A program made the translations under genes and the position numbers. Positions 12,292 through 24,219 of a stretch of 64,000 bases of DNA are shown here, in pieces. Source of the stretch: Carnegiea gigantea (lineage: Eukaryota > Streptophyta > Magnoliopsida > Caryophyllales > Cactaceae); contig JAKOGI010001247.1 in assembly GCA_029747015.1 (NCBI GenBank), forward strand, positions 17,501-81,500, read 5' to 3'. Below the pieces are notes generated by a model. The model was not told the DNA's origin. It searched no databases and saw only the letters and a program-made list of their open reading frames with translations. The first letter of the stretch is position 1; the number at the start of each line of letters is the position of its first letter.

Positions 12292-13445
12292 CTATGCTTG
12301 AGGATTCTCAACATTTTGAGACCTCCATGAAAAATTAGGATGATTCCTCCAAACATGATTATAGGTATTAGAATAAGGGTTGTTGGATGGAGGAAATCCT
12401 TGGGCAGTATTCACTTGTTCAGTCACACAGTCAGACTTATCAATACACGGACAATCAACAGAAGCATGCATGGGACTAGCACAAATCAAACACACATCTT
12501 GCATATTAGCGGCATTAGACACTTTATTCATACACAACAATTGATCAAATTTCTTAGCTAAAGCATCAACTTTACTAGAAAGGTCGATTGAATGTGAAAC
12601 CTCATAAATCCCCCCTTTACTTTCTAATTGCCTAGGCAAATCAGAATGTGAGGAAGTAGCATGGAAGTGTAAATTTTCACTCAAATGTTCAAATAATTCC
12701 CAAGCTTCTTCAAGAGTTTTGTACAAAAAACTACCACCATATGACGCATCAACCATCTGCCTATTATGCTCATCTAAGCCAGAGTAAAAACTCTGGACAA
12801 GTTGCCACATAAGTGCCTCATGATGAGGACAACATCGCAACAATTCTTTAAACTGTTCCCAACTTTCATACAATTGCTCATTTTTATTCTGTGAGAAGGT
12901 GGTTATAGCACGTCTTAAGGCAGTCAGTTTACTAATACAGAAAAACTTTTTCAAGAATTCCTTTTGTAATTGATCCCAACTGGTGATATTGGTCTTAGTG
13001 TCCAACCAAGCTTTAGCTTTATCTTTTAAAGAAAAAGGAAAAAGTCGCAAGCAAAAAGCATCATCAGAGATATTATTTAAAAATACAGTAGAGCAAATCT
13101 CTAAGAATGCATCAACATACTTGAAAGGATTTTCAGACTCTAGCCCATAAAAGGACGGAAGCATTTGGGTAAGAGAATGTTTATCTCAAATGGCACCGTA
13201 ACATTCGGCATACAGGTTCGTGTTGGTGAGTCATAAGTGGCGAGAGTGAAATATTTCTTAAGTTGCTTAGGTGGTAGGGTTGGTTGTTCGTCAACCATTT
13301 TATTCTTAGATTCCTTTTTCTTAGCTCTTATCTCACGAAGAGCGCGTTCAATTTCAGGATTATATGGTTCAAGATCTAAGCACAAAGAATGTCTACCAAG
13401 CATATACCAACAAATAACAAAAAGAAAAGAATGAAATCTCCACAA
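12292..13445 (-). pseudogene. E3 gag (Athila type), frameshifted
   Basis: Minus strand. The N-terminal piece (13445 to about 13180) contains LDLEPYNPEIERALREIRAKK, the start expected for this family. Then 12292-13164 (290 codons) gives the Retrotrans_gag core (FLEICSTV, LRLFPFSLKDKAKAWL, LQKEFLKKFF) and a CCHC knuckle, C-x2-C-x4-H-x4-C (CLICASPMHASVDC). The two pieces are out of frame. Compared with E2 one A is missing near 13183, which explains the break. Gag would form the particle and bind element RNA. Gag lies about 420 bp from the primer-binding site, across a pyrimidine-rich leader. Confidence 0.85.
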
Positions 13446-13861
13446 TAATCACCAAACAAAAATAAGGAGAAAAGAGAAGAGAGAGATAAGAAGAGAAAAA
13501 TAAAAACAAAATAAAAATAAAAGCAAGATAAAAGGGAAGGGGAAAAAAATAAAGCAAAATAAAAGAAATAAATAAAAATAAAATAAAATAAAAGAACAAA
13601 GAAAATAAAAGGGAAGGGGATTGTTGGATTAGGTACAATAAATAAAATTTTAAAAAAAGAGTTAAATTAGATTAGATTAGAAGGGAGAGGGAAAATAGCA
13701 AAAATAAAATGGTTAGATTAGGACGGATTGGGAAATGAAATAATAAAAATAAAAGGGAAAGGGTGAAGAATAAATAAATAAAATTGTTAAATTGGCGGGG
13801 AAGGGAGAAAAAAATTAATAAAAAGAACAAAAGGAAAAGAAAATGCAAAACTCACTATTTG
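13446..13861 (-). other. E3 leader, strand-asymmetric pyrimidine-rich tract
   Basis: The plus strand is almost only A and G (AAATAAAA, GGGAAGGGG repeats), so the element RNA is a long U/C-rich leader. E2 has the equivalent tract at 26800-27325. No ORF of interest. Confidence 0.75.
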
Positions 13862-13879
13862 TCCCTGGCAATGGCGTCA
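13862..13879 (-). other. E3 primer-binding site (tRNA-Asp), mutated
   Basis: Same place and length as the perfect E2 site, but three C-to-T changes on the plus strand, two of them at CpG. This is the pattern of decay by cytosine methylation. Confidence 0.8.
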
Positions 13880-13885
13880 AAAACT

Positions 13886-14692
13886 TGATGTGAATTTTAT
13901 GCTCTATTTTTAAAGCCCTTTTTACTTACAAGTGCATAAGGCTAATTATAGACTAGCGAGTATTAGGGTGTCGATCTCACGAGGAACAAAAGTGATTTTA
14001 GACTTAGCCTTTCCGATTATAAAGAATAATTTAATTTTCAGAGTTGGATTATCAAAATGAATTTACAAACAAAATGAAGAGCAAATGAGTAGTAAAATAG
14101 AGAGAAATCAAATAGGAGAAAATTCTAGGACTATGGATTTCACCTTTGATGCCAATATTGATTCACTAATTCAAATGAGGATTCAATTTGTCTCTTGTTC
14201 AACCCAAGCTACAAGCATTAGGCCATAAATTAAAAAGACGATTATAATTATAAAGTGAGATGATTTATCTAGTGGTTTAGCATGAACTATTCTTTTTAGA
14301 CATAACTCATCTAATTTCTAGCATAAATTATTCAATTTAAACAATTATAATTTTAAGCCCAAATTGCGTAATCATCATATTAGCCTACAAGGTCTAATAT
14401 TAATTTGAGATAGCAATTTAAACTAGTGTCATCAACATAATTAAACATTAGTATTAAGAGGCATAAGTAGATAAAGATCAAATATAAACTCAAGATTATG
14501 CAAAAGAGACAAAGATAACCCCATAAGAAATTAGCAAAAGAATATTATTACCAAGGATCCATCCTAATCCTAGAATGAGTAGTTTAGCAGGCTATAGTTA
14601 GGGAAAACACCATTGGAATTGGTATATTTCACTTCCTATGCCAAAACCTTATACTCAATTATACAAAATTATGAAACTTAGTATAAACTCTC
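13886..14692 (-). repeat. E3 5' LTR, first part (split by E1)
   Basis: Begins TGATGTG after the primer-binding site and runs to ...AAACTCTC, where E1 starts. It continues at 37973 with AAATTTGAC, exactly as the intact copy does at about 9355-9370. Confidence 0.92.
14688..14692. repeat. E1 target-site duplication, left copy (CTCTC)
   Basis: CTCTC before the TG of E1, repeated at 37968-37972 after its terminal CA. Confidence 0.93.
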
Positions 14693-15392
14693 TGTAAGGG
14701 CCATGCTTTCATGCTATTACTGACTAGCTGTTTAATTGCTGATTTTACCAGTTGCTTTTAATTTGTTATCCGACGAAAGTATTAAATCGACCGTGTGAGT
14801 TTTTAACGACTAGTTTTAATAAAAGGGACGATTATTTGACTAATGTTATCATTGACGCTACTTATTTATAAAATTATTGAAGCAACGCTAAATCGAGTTT
14901 TTGAAATTGTTTTTCGTTTTACTTGGTTGAATCCCAAAATTTAAACTGAAATGTTGATTGTGGGTCGTTTTGATTCGGGTTTAGCCTAACCTTTAGCAAG
15001 TGCGGGATCGGGATTCAGTTGAATGATGTTAATTGAGTTCAAAAAAATAATAATAAACAAAAAGGGAAGGGGGCGCGTTATCGGGGGACAGAGAACCCGA
15101 CCCCCCTCCCCTTCCTCTCTCTCGCACCTCGCTCTCTCTCTCTGCCACGCTCTCGCTCTCTCTCTCTCGCGGGCCACCGGTCGCCGCTTGGCATCACCGC
15201 CGGCAGTCACGTGTCGCCGGCGAGAGGAGGAGCTGTCTGGCCTCACCCACGTGTCGCCAGCCACCCAACCACTGCCAGTTTTCCTTCCCCCACGCCACAC
15301 GAACGAGTCAGCTCTCCAACCACGCGTCTAACGCCTAAAAACCACCACCCACGTGCCGGATTCTGGTGAGCCACGACCCTCTCCACCTCCTC

Positions 15393-15399
15393 TATAAAT
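15393..15399 (+). promoter_or_regulatory. TATA box of E1 5' LTR
   Basis: TATAAAT in CCTCTATAAATCTGG, in a CACGTG-rich GC context. The same box is at 35076-35082 in the 3' LTR. Transcription would start roughly 25-35 bp downstream. Confidence 0.65.
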
Positions 15400-15549
15400 C
15401 TGGGGGTCGAATTCGACCCCAGACAACCCCAAACCGCGACCAAATCGAAGCTAGGGTTTCGGGTTCTGGGTATAGCTGAACCAAGGACGAATTCAAAAGG
15501 GTTTGGGCGTGAATTACTGCCAATTGAGTGGGTAATTAAGCAGTTTCAG

Positions 15550-17829
15550 GTGAGTGATTCTCCTCTCCTAAGTTGTTGTTGTTATTTTCAAGTATGATTT
15601 CAGCAGAATGATGTTGCATGTCAGATTAAGGTTAGCTTAAGTAGTTAGAAATGTCAGGGATTGATTGAAAATGTGATGGCTGGTAATTTCAAGCCTATTT
15701 ATGCACGCCCAGACCGTACCCACAGACCTTACTCACTGCCGTCAGTATGCATGTTTTGAATTAGTAAATTTTCAGCTTAGAAATGCACAGGAATTGTTAT
15801 AGACTGTAACTGTACTTTCAATAATACCTGAATTAATGCATGTGCAAACTCGCTGCTTGATAATAACTCGAATCATGTTATGCTAAAACGATTTAAATAG
15901 GCTTGAAATGTAATTCCGAGGCAATGAATGACTCTTGGAATCGATACGTGTTAGTTCGCGCTTGAAAAATGACTTTAAAATGAATTATGCCTAATTAATG
16001 AGTTAATGTTTAAAACGGAATTAAAATCGAAGTTAATTTAACGTATTTAGCTTCGACTCGAGTTAATGAGTTAATGTTTAAAACGGAATTAAAATCGAAG
16101 TTAATTTAACGTATTTAGCTTCGATTCGAGTTAATGAGTTAATGTTTAAAACGGAATTAAAATCGAAGTTAATTTAACGTATTTAGCTTCGATTCGAGTT
16201 AATGAGTTAATGTTTAAAACGGAATTAAAATCGAAGTTAATTTAACGTATTTAGCATCGATTCAAGCTATTTAGCTAATATATGAAAAGGGACTTAAAAA
16301 AAACGAAGTTAGTTGAACGTGTTTAGCTTCCAATCGAATTGGACTAGCTAATGTATTATGTGTGTAAACGAAATAAATTCGAACTCTTTTGAGTATATTC
16401 ATGCTTAGGGAAAATTGCTTCGAAATGCACGTTTATGTTTAGCATGGAATTATGTTTAATTTACTGAATAAAGAGTTGTCGACTCATGAATAAATGTGGC
16501 CATATGAACGCTTGTTGTAGCGCACCGCTGAATGGTGCTGGGTGCTCAGGTAAGGGCCTAAACTCCCCTCTCTTTTACATAAGCTAATATGATAATACGA
16601 TGTGATTAATAAATCGATGAATCGAGTTGGTAGTTGGGTAGTTTGAGGAAGAAAATTATGAGAGTTCGAGGTTTTGTGGTACGGTGCAAGTGAGGGGGGA
16701 GACTGGGTTGTGAAATTACCGTAATCGTGTGGATTGCGAGGCCATGTGTGGCTCATTATGTTGAAATGATTATGAAGTGTTTAAATGTGATATGTATATT
16801 CCCTTTTCCTTGTATGTTTAAAATATAACATGTGTGTGTAAGGGTGATGATTTAGCAAATGACTCTTCATGTGTTTTAAATGAATAATAGCCATATCTAG
16901 TAATGAGCTATGGCCTATTTTAGCTATTCAAATAGTGTTTGGGAGGAATCCCTAAAACGTTTTTAACAAAAGGGAGATGGGAATTATACGTTGAATGATC
17001 TTATTGTTTGAAACGGAAAATTACTAGTCGTTATGACCATACGCTTTCCTTGGCTAAGATAATGTGCTGTGGACACTATGTTATGAATGATGACTGCCTC
17101 GGGCTTACGTCCTGGTACTAGGAAACCCTAGAAGACCCTGACGAGGGTAATGATCCAATATGTTTATGTAGCCATCCCGGGAGTAAGCGCTTATGTGTGA
17201 GCGTTAGGTCTCACTATGGGGTTCGAGAATAGATCTCACCCACTCAGCACCCTATAATGATCTTATGCCACAAGTATTTTCCTTACGAATGAGGAACGCA
17301 GTTGGCAATTGCTATCTTAAACGTTTTATGAAAAGAAAGGTTGAAGGCCATCTAATGGTCGATTGAAAGAAAGATGAGCAGTTTCTACGAGTCGTAATAC
17401 GATATGAATGAAAATGCTTTGTTTTATGTGATCTCAAGTAATGTATGGTCAAGTTCTCATGTTTGCTTCAGATAGTTACGTTTACATCAAGTCATTATGT
17501 GGCGTTAAGTAACTATACGTTCGAAAGTGCATATTGAATGAATGAGTACTAATGCATCACACATTCATGTCTTATGGTGTCTTTCCAAGTAGTAAATCCT
17601 TAACATGCCAACATTCTTCACATTAAGAACACCTTGTGTTAATAATATGGTCAAGTGCCCCTAATGCGTATCACATAGCTCATCGCAACTTGAATGCCAT
17701 GTGAATGTTAACGAATGAATACTAGAGGTCCTAGTACTTGTAAAAGGTTTGCTTTAGGAAGTGGAGGGGGGCACTCATTGAGCACAAAGTGACTCACTCC
17801 ATTTCCTTTTCCCTTTTTCCCCCTCCCAG
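15550..17829 (+). other. Candidate intron in the E1 LTR/leader
   Basis: Donor TTTCAG|GTGAGTG at 15549/15550 matches the plant consensus. At 17800-17829 a long pyrimidine run (TTCCTTTTCCCTTTTTCCCC) ends in CCCAG before GTAATG. Removal would shorten the leader by about 2.3 kb and eliminate many upstream ATGs and the 68-bp array. Both sites are preserved in the 3' LTR (donor 35229-35240, acceptor near 37508). The solo LTR at 50905 has a similar pyrimidine run ending CCCAG near 53935. Splicing is inferred, not shown. Confidence 0.4.
16000..16270 (+). repeat. 68-bp tandem array in E1 5' LTR
   Basis: Units start at 16000, 16068, 16136 and 16204, each beginning GAGTTAATGTTTAAAAC. The last decays into a fifth partial unit up to about 16345. 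Unit ends carry CTTCGATTCGAG. The same array lies at 35683-35950, so it predates the insertion of E1. Confidence 0.9.
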
Positions 17830-18293
17830 GTAATGAATGAAAGATTATACTTGCTACTTGCTTACGGACAACCAGTTTTCCAGGAAGTGTTCCTATGCTG
17901 CTGCGTGATGAAGCTGCCGTTTCCTTCTTTTTGATTGATGTAATGTAAATGGTAAACATGTAGTTGGCTCTGGTCTAGCCGTGAACCATGTAACTATCTG
18001 TATGACTGTTGTAAGGGCATAAGCCCTAATCCCGGGGGTGTGCCCCGTGGAGGACTTTTGTTTTTGTAAATTAATTAGTATAATATCTCCAGCTACCCCT
18101 CGGCTTATGTCAAAATTATGTAAACGTCGCAGTTTTAGGCAGAACTCTTGCAGTTTCGCTCCAGGAATTCCTTAGCCAACCTAGGGTTAGGTGATTATAT
18201 AAGGAAATTTTCAGTCACGACAGCCTTAGGGGTCTCCCTCGGGGCATCCTGGCGGTGTAACGTCTCTCTGGGATAGAGGGGTGTTACATTAGG

Positions 18294-18306
18294 TGGTATC
18301 AGAGCC
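18294..18306 (+). other. E1 primer-binding site (initiator tRNA-Met)
   Basis: TGGTATCAGAGCC, five bases after the LTR end at 18288; exact complement of the initiator tRNA-Met 3' end. Confidence 0.93.
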
Positions 18307-18497
18307 ATAGGTTGCATGTGCATATAGATGTGACCTTAGGTATACCAATGTGTGAAGGTATGTGTTTTAAAGTGTTTACTTGAGCTTACTATGTGCTTAT
18401 TTTACGTACTTATGTGCGCAAACCAGAACATAGTTTAGGACTCCCAAACAAATACGTGCTTGATGATGTCATTCCTAACCCAGCGTGGTGATGTAGG
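18307..18497 (+). other. E1 leader before the extra ORF
   Basis: About 190 bp with several ATGs followed by early stops. No gene. A TGA (18489-18491) closes the frame just before the ORF start at 18498. Confidence 0.6.
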
Positions 18498-18550
18498 ATG
18501 GTGTTTAGTATTGATGATTTTGAGTATCTACCCTTCTGGTTGGCTGCATG
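18498..18550 (+). CDS. E1 leader ORF, N-terminal part (split by E2)
   Basis: ATG at 18498 opens a frame of 17 codons (MVFSIDDFEYLPFWLAA) that reaches the E2 insertion at 18550. With E2 and one GCATG copy removed, the frame runs on without change into 29042 and gives an ORF of about 228 codons between primer-binding site and gag. This frame continuity is independent proof of the E2 insertion. The function is unknown; see the second part at 29040. Confidence 0.6.
18546..18550. repeat. E2 target-site duplication, left copy (GCATG)
   Basis: GCATG before the E2 LTR TG at 18551 and again at 29037-29041. Confidence 0.93.
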
Positions 18551-20232
18551 TGATGTGGATTTTATTTGTATGTTTTAAAACCCTTTTTACTTGCAAGTGC
18601 ACAAGGTTAATTGTAAACTAGCGAGTATTGGGGTGTCGATCCCGCTGGGAACAATAGTGATTCTTAAACTTAACCTTTCCGATTATAAAGAATAATCACA
18701 ATTTTATGAGTTCGATTATCAATATAATTTAAGGAACAAAAGAAGAGTAAGTGAGTAGCAAAGTAGAGAGAATTCAAATAGGAGAAAAATCTAGGACTTC
18801 GGATTTCACCTTTGATGCCAATATTAATTACTAATTCAAATGGGGATTCAATTTGTCTCTTGTTCAACCTAAGCTACAAGCATTAGGTCATAAATTAAAA
18901 AGATGATTATAATTATAAAGTGACATAATTTATCTAGTGGTTTAGCATGAATTATTCTTTTTAGACATAACTCATCTAATTTCTAGCATAAATTATTCAA
19001 TTTAAACAATTATAATTTTAAGTCCAATTACATAATCATCATATTAGCCTACAAGGTCTAATATTCATTTGAGATAGCAAATTAAACTAGTGTCATCAAC
19101 ATGATTAAACATTAGTATTAAAATGCATGAGTAGATGATGATCAAATGTAAACTCAAGATTATGCAAAAGAGACAAGAACAACCCCATAAGAATTTAGCA
19201 AAATAATATTATTACCAAGGATCCATCCTAATCCTAGAATGAGTAGTTTAGCCGGCCATAGTTAGCAAAAATACCATTGGAATTGGTATATTTCACTTCC
19301 TATGCCCAAACCTTATACTCAATTACACAAAATTATGAAACTTAGTGTAAACTCTCAGAGTTGACTCACAAATGAGATGAGAAGAGAAGAGAAAAATAGC
19401 TAATGAAGCTTATTTTCTTCCAAACCTCTCAACCCAAATGGTTTTGTCTTCCAAAGATTCTCTCTAGAAAAATGAAAGATGGAAGAATAAGAAGATGCTT
19501 GAGTAAGAGAGTGGATGAATGTGTGTGTGTCCTTTTTCCCTCAACCTTGGCCCCTTTTATAGTGGAAAATCCACCCCTTAGGATACCCCCAAAATTAATG
19601 GAAATTAATTCCAATTAATTTGGGATGTTACATGCATGGTTATGGCTAGTCATAAGTATAATATTAATTTGCTTAATTGCTTTGACTAGGTAAACAATTG
19701 ATCATGTGGAGAATAGAGATGAAGAGTAGATGAATTGATGTTGGCTTGGACTTGCTGGGAGGCACGACTGGGCTGCAGCATAGGCCTACACGGAAAGAAA
19801 GGAGAGAAGGAAAAAATGAAGGGGGAGGCAAGCTAAAGCCACTGGGCCGTCATAACAGGCCCAAACGGAGGGAGAGAAGAAGTGTGGGAATGAGGAGGAG
19901 AAAGCTGGTGCTGGGCCAGGCCCAGGCAGAGGAAAAAAAAAGAGAGAGAGAGAGGAGGCTGGGTTGGAGTTTGACAATGGGCCGCGATGCACAGGCCCAA
20001 GCATGGCTGCCTTGCTCTTCTTCTTTCCTTCTTTTGGGCTCTTGGACTTGGACTTTAGGCATTGCACTTGTGAAAAATCCAAGTAAAATTGAACAACTCC
20101 TCCCAAATTCTTTCATTTTATTTCTACCTAAAAATCATATAAAATATGCATTATTTTCTATAAAAATATATTTCAAAGACATAAAAGCAGGTGCAATGAG
20201 GGAGAAAGTTATATATAAAATATGAATTGTCA
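18551..20232 (-). repeat. E2 3' LTR
   Basis: 1682 bp, TGATGTGG...TTGTCA on the plus strand. Nearly identical to 27350-29036. A minus-strand TATA box (CTATAAAAGGGG) is at 19551-19562. Bases about 19745-20060 are a GC-richer segment absent from the related E3 LTR. Identical 71-codon ORFs at 19403 and 28203 only reflect LTR identity. Confidence 0.95.
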
Positions 20233-21352
20233 ACTCCCCCATACCAAGACTTTGCTAGTCCTCGAGTAAAGAATATCATTAATGCATATATTCATTTAAA
20301 CCATCAAGTAGAACAAGATTAAGGAAGGAAATCAATGATCTAACTATGAATGTCCACTCCAAATCACATATATCAATTCGCTACCAACCCACAACTCATT
20401 ATCAAAGATTTCCAATTCTGACCAAGTCAATAGGCCAAAATTCAAGCAAATTAAGTACACAACGAAACCAAGTAGTAAACCATAGGCACAAAATTTCACT
20501 CCACATAACAAAAATCACAAGAGCATTTTTCAAAATCGAGTCCCCAATGCCAAATCAAATGATTATTTTTTTTATTTTGTTTTTTTTTGTGAGCTTTTCT
20601 ATTTTCATAAGTTACTTGATTTCATGTGCTTTCTTGAGTGGATAAAGATATGAATAATGATAACACTCAGAGAAACACTTAGTACATATTCAGGCAATTA
20701 AAGATATGGATATAGATAGGACCTGAACATTGGTACCGAAAGCAGATCTTAATTAATTTCATTTATTTGATTTTTGTTTTTTTTTTTGATTGAAAAGTTA
20801 ATGGGAAACTCAATGCTTAACGAATACTCATCACGACATTGTAAATGGGGTTACATCTCATACTCAAAATCGATTACATAGTGACATTAGCACAGCAAAA
20901 ATTTTGGCCTTCAATTAGTCAAGGCTAGAAATAATCTCTAATGAGCATGGGTCACATGAATCAAATCCATATAATAGGAATAAGACATGCACAATTAGGA
21001 CACTCAATCTCTTCCCAAAATCAAATTCACCCATAAATTTTCAAGTTTAATCTTTCTCAAAATTTTCATTTTGCCTTCCCCCCACACCTAAACCTCACAT
21101 TGTCCTCAATGTAGAAAACAATAAGATAAAGAAAAATGGAGAAAAGAGCAATAAACCTGATAGCACGAGGAAAGTTGTTTCCATGTAAGCAAAGCAATCA
21201 CACTCCTAAAGCTCCTTCACAACCATTACCAACCTCAAAAGCCAAAAACCAAGTACAGAATCACATTCAATAACACAAGCACACCTTGATTAAAAAAAAA
21301 TATATAAAAATAAAAATAAAAATAAAAGACTCAAAATCACCTAAAAAGATTG
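20233..21352 (-). other. E2 3' untranslated tail
   Basis: Minus-strand polypurine tract (TATGGGGGAGT, 20233-20243) next to the LTR, then about 1.1 kb of AT-rich noncoding sequence collinear with E3 9994-11123. No envelope-position ORF. Confidence 0.75.
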
Positions 21353-21373
21353 GGTTGCCTCCCAACAAGCGCT
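21353..21373 (-). other. Conserved box after pol (E2 copy)
   Basis: AGCGCTTGTTGGGAGGCAAC on the minus strand, about 35 bp past the pol stop; same as in E3 and nearly the same as in E4. Confidence 0.65.
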
Positions 21374-21408
21374 AAGTTTAATGTCTTCAGCCAGACAATG
21401 CCCCATCA

Positions 21409-22720
21409 CTAATCACAGTAGACAGGGTCGACCAAGTTGATGGATTCAATCAAACCAGGGTTAATATCATGAGTCACAATAGGTTTCAAACGTTGACCAT
21501 TAACCATAAGAACTCTACCATCTTGAGGATCCAAAATTTGAACTGCCCTAGAGGGAAACACTTGTTGGACAACAAAAGGACCATCCCATCTAGATCTCAA
21601 CTTGCCAGGAAACAGTTTAAGCTTAGAGTTAAAAAGCCAAACCTTTTGATTAGGTTCAAAAGATTTACGAGAAATCGTTTTATCATGAAAAGCTTTGGTT
21701 TTGGCTTTATAAATCTTAGCATTCTCATAGGCTTCGTTACGCAACTCTTCCAACTCATTTAATTGAAGCCTACGGTTAGAACCTGCTTGTTTCATATCAA
21801 AATTAAAAATTTTAATAGCCAAAAAAGCACGGTGTTCTAACTCAACCGGCAAGTGACAAGCCTTACCAAAAAGAAGCCGATAAGGAGACATCCCAATGGG
21901 AGTCTTATAAGCAGTACGATAGGCTAAAGAGCATCATGCAATCTCAAAGACCAGTCTTTTCTATCAGGTCGAACCGTTTTTTTAAGGATAGACTTAATTT
22001 CACGATTTGACACCTCAACTTGACCACTAGTCTGAGGATGATAAGGAGTAGCTACTTTATGAGTCACAGAATACTTCCTAAGCAAAGCCTCAAAAGATCG
22101 ATAACAAAAGTGACTCCCTCCATCACTAATAAGGGCTCTACGGGTTCCACATCGACAAAAAATGTACTCTTTCACAAACTTGACCACAACCTTGTGGTCA
22201 TTAGTCCTAGTAGGTTGAGCTTCCACCCACTTTGATATATAATCAACAGCAACCAATATGTATACAAAGCCAAAAGATGGGGGAAAGGGACCCATGAAAT
22301 CAATGCCCCACACATCAAATATTTCAACAATCAGAATAGGGGAAAGGGGCATCATATCACGACGGGACAGGGCACCCGTACGTTGACAACGCTCACAAGC
22401 AAGACAGAATTTGTGAGCATCTCTAAACAGAGTGGGCCAAAAGAACCCACTTTGTAGGACTTTAACAGCTGTCCTACGACCTCCAAAGTGACCACCACAA
22501 GCATAAGAGTGACAAAATGTGAGAATACTATGGATTTCACTCTCGAGGACACATCGTCGTACCACTTGGTCAGGGCAATGTTTGAAAAGATAAGGATCTT
22601 CCCAATAGTAATGTCTTACCTGTGAGAAGAACCTATCTTTCTCTTGTTTGGACCAGTGAGGAGGAATCTTCCTAGTGACGAGGTAGTTCACAATGTGAGC
22701 AAGCAAGGGAGAGGGGCACG
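21409..22720 (-). pseudogene. E2 integrase (Athila type), frameshifted
   Basis: Minus strand, in two frames (22706-21924, 260 codons; 21891-21409, 160 codons). In the first piece the zinc-binding H66, H73, C104, C107 and the catalytic D136, D195, E231 (35 residues between the last two) are all present. The second piece holds the C-terminal segment with [18 protein letters not shown] and VNGQRLKP. The pieces are separated near 21918, where the expected ALWAYRTAY reads a stop plus a lost base. A second frame change near 22710 separates it from RT/RNase H. Integrase would insert the cDNA into host DNA. The motifs survive but the polypeptide is broken. Confidence 0.88.
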
Positions 22721-24219
22721 TGACACAGCAAATAGTTGCTCATCAGGAAAGTGGTCAGAAAATCGAACTGAGTCATCAGTATACTCAGTAATGATTCTAG
22801 ACAAGTGGTCTGCAACAGAATTTTCAGAACCTTTCCTATCTTTTATTTCAATATCAAACTCTTGGAGCAACAAAATCCATCTAATGAGTCTTAGCTTAGT
22901 GTCATTCTTAGCCAATAAGTGTTTTAATGCAGCATGATCAGTAAACACAATCACTTTAGAACACAAAAGGTACAAACGAAATTTATCAAGTGCAAATACA
23001 ATAGCTAGCAACTCTTTCTCAGTAGTAGAATAATTCTTTTGAGCATCAGTGAGAGTTCTACTAGCATAGTATATGACATGAGGCATTCTATTGACCCTTT
23101 GACCCAAAACAGCCCCAATAGCAAAATTAGATGCATCACACATGATCTCGAATGGCAAAGAAAAATCAGGGGGTTGCACAATAGGAGCTGACACCAACAA
23201 AGATCGAAGCTTTTCAAGAGCTTGCACACAAGACTCATTAATCACAAAAGGAGTATCTTTGGTAAGAAGATTAGTAAGTGGACGAGCCACTTTGCTAAAA
23301 TCCTTAATAAATCTCCTATAGAAACCAGCATGACTAAGGAAAGATCTGACTTGCTTCACAGAAGAAGGCACAGGCAAATTAGAAATCAGATCAACCTTGG
23401 CTTTATCAACCTCAATCCCTTTTTCGGACACTTTATGTCCCAAAACAATCCCTTCTTGGACCATGAAATGACTCTTTTCCCAACTCAAAACAAGATTCAC
23501 TTCTTCACATCTTTTCAGCACAATGGATAGATTAGCAAGGCACACATCAAAGGAAGAACCGAAAACAGAGAAATAATCCATAAACACTTCCATGAAATTA
23601 TCAATATAATCAGAAAATATGGCCACCATACATCTCTGGAATGTGGAAGGTGCATTACATAACCCAAAAGGCATCCTCCGATAAGCAAAGGTACCTGACG
23701 GGCATGTAAATGTGATTTTCTCTTGGTCCTCAGGATAGACAGGTACTTGGTTGTAACCAGAATACCCATCTAAAAAGCGGTAAAAACTTTGTCCAGCTAA
23801 CTTTTCCAAAATTTGATCAATGAATGGGAGGGGAAAATGGTCTTTTCTAGTGACAGAATTCAGCTTTCTGTAATCAATGCACACCCTCCACCCCGTGGTC
23901 TGTCTATGGGAATTAGTTCACCTTCATTATTCTTAACCACAGTTATGCCAGATTTCTTAGGAACTACTTGAATTGGACTGACCCATTGACTATCAGAAAT
24001 AGGGTAGATAATGCCTGTATCCAAAAGCTTAACTACCTCTTCCTGGACAACTTTTTTCATGTGAGGGTTCAGTCTACGTTGCATTTGCCTAACAGGTTTA
24101 ACATCATCCTCTAAATGAACTCTGTGCATACAAATTGTGGGACTAATCCCTTTCAAATCAGCAACCGACCATCCAATAGCACCCTTATGATCAGACAAAA
24201 CACGAATCAACTCTTCCTC
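22688..24219 (-). pseudogene. E2 reverse transcriptase and RNase H, active site lost
   Basis: Minus strand. The N-terminal RT part (24210-23860) holds WSVADLKGISP, then VSPIQVVPKKSG. A frame change near 23893 leads to 23884-22688 (398 codons) with [23 protein letters not shown] and RNase H ([26 protein letters not shown]). The catalytic box, normally FMDD in this clade, is FMDY: codon 23573-23575 codes Tyr, so the second catalytic Asp (residue 104 of this piece) is gone. A stop at 24217-24219 also separates it from protease. It would copy element RNA to DNA but should be inactive. Confidence 0.9.

Larger units (their letters stand above)
14693..18288 (+). repeat. E1 5' LTR
   Basis: TGTAAGGG...GTGTTACA. 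It contains a CT-rich microsatellite (15108-15170), a TATAAAT box at 15393-15399, a four-unit 68-bp tandem array (16000-16270), and, between them and the 3' end, a splice-site-like pair (donor at 15550, acceptor at 17829). No protein-coding gene inside. Confidence 0.95.

Noticed and set aside
15023..15331. Ser/Arg-rich ORFs in the E1 LTRs (also 34710-35226)
   Set aside because: They come from CT-rich microsatellite sequence, differ between LTR copies by frame changes, and lie upstream of the likely transcription start.
16000..16270. CRISPR-like array
   Set aside because: Whole 68-bp units repeat without spacers, inside an LTR of a plant element.
20233..21352. Envelope-like gene in E2
   Set aside because: Only short non-matching ORFs; the tail is too short and collinear with noncoding E3 sequence.
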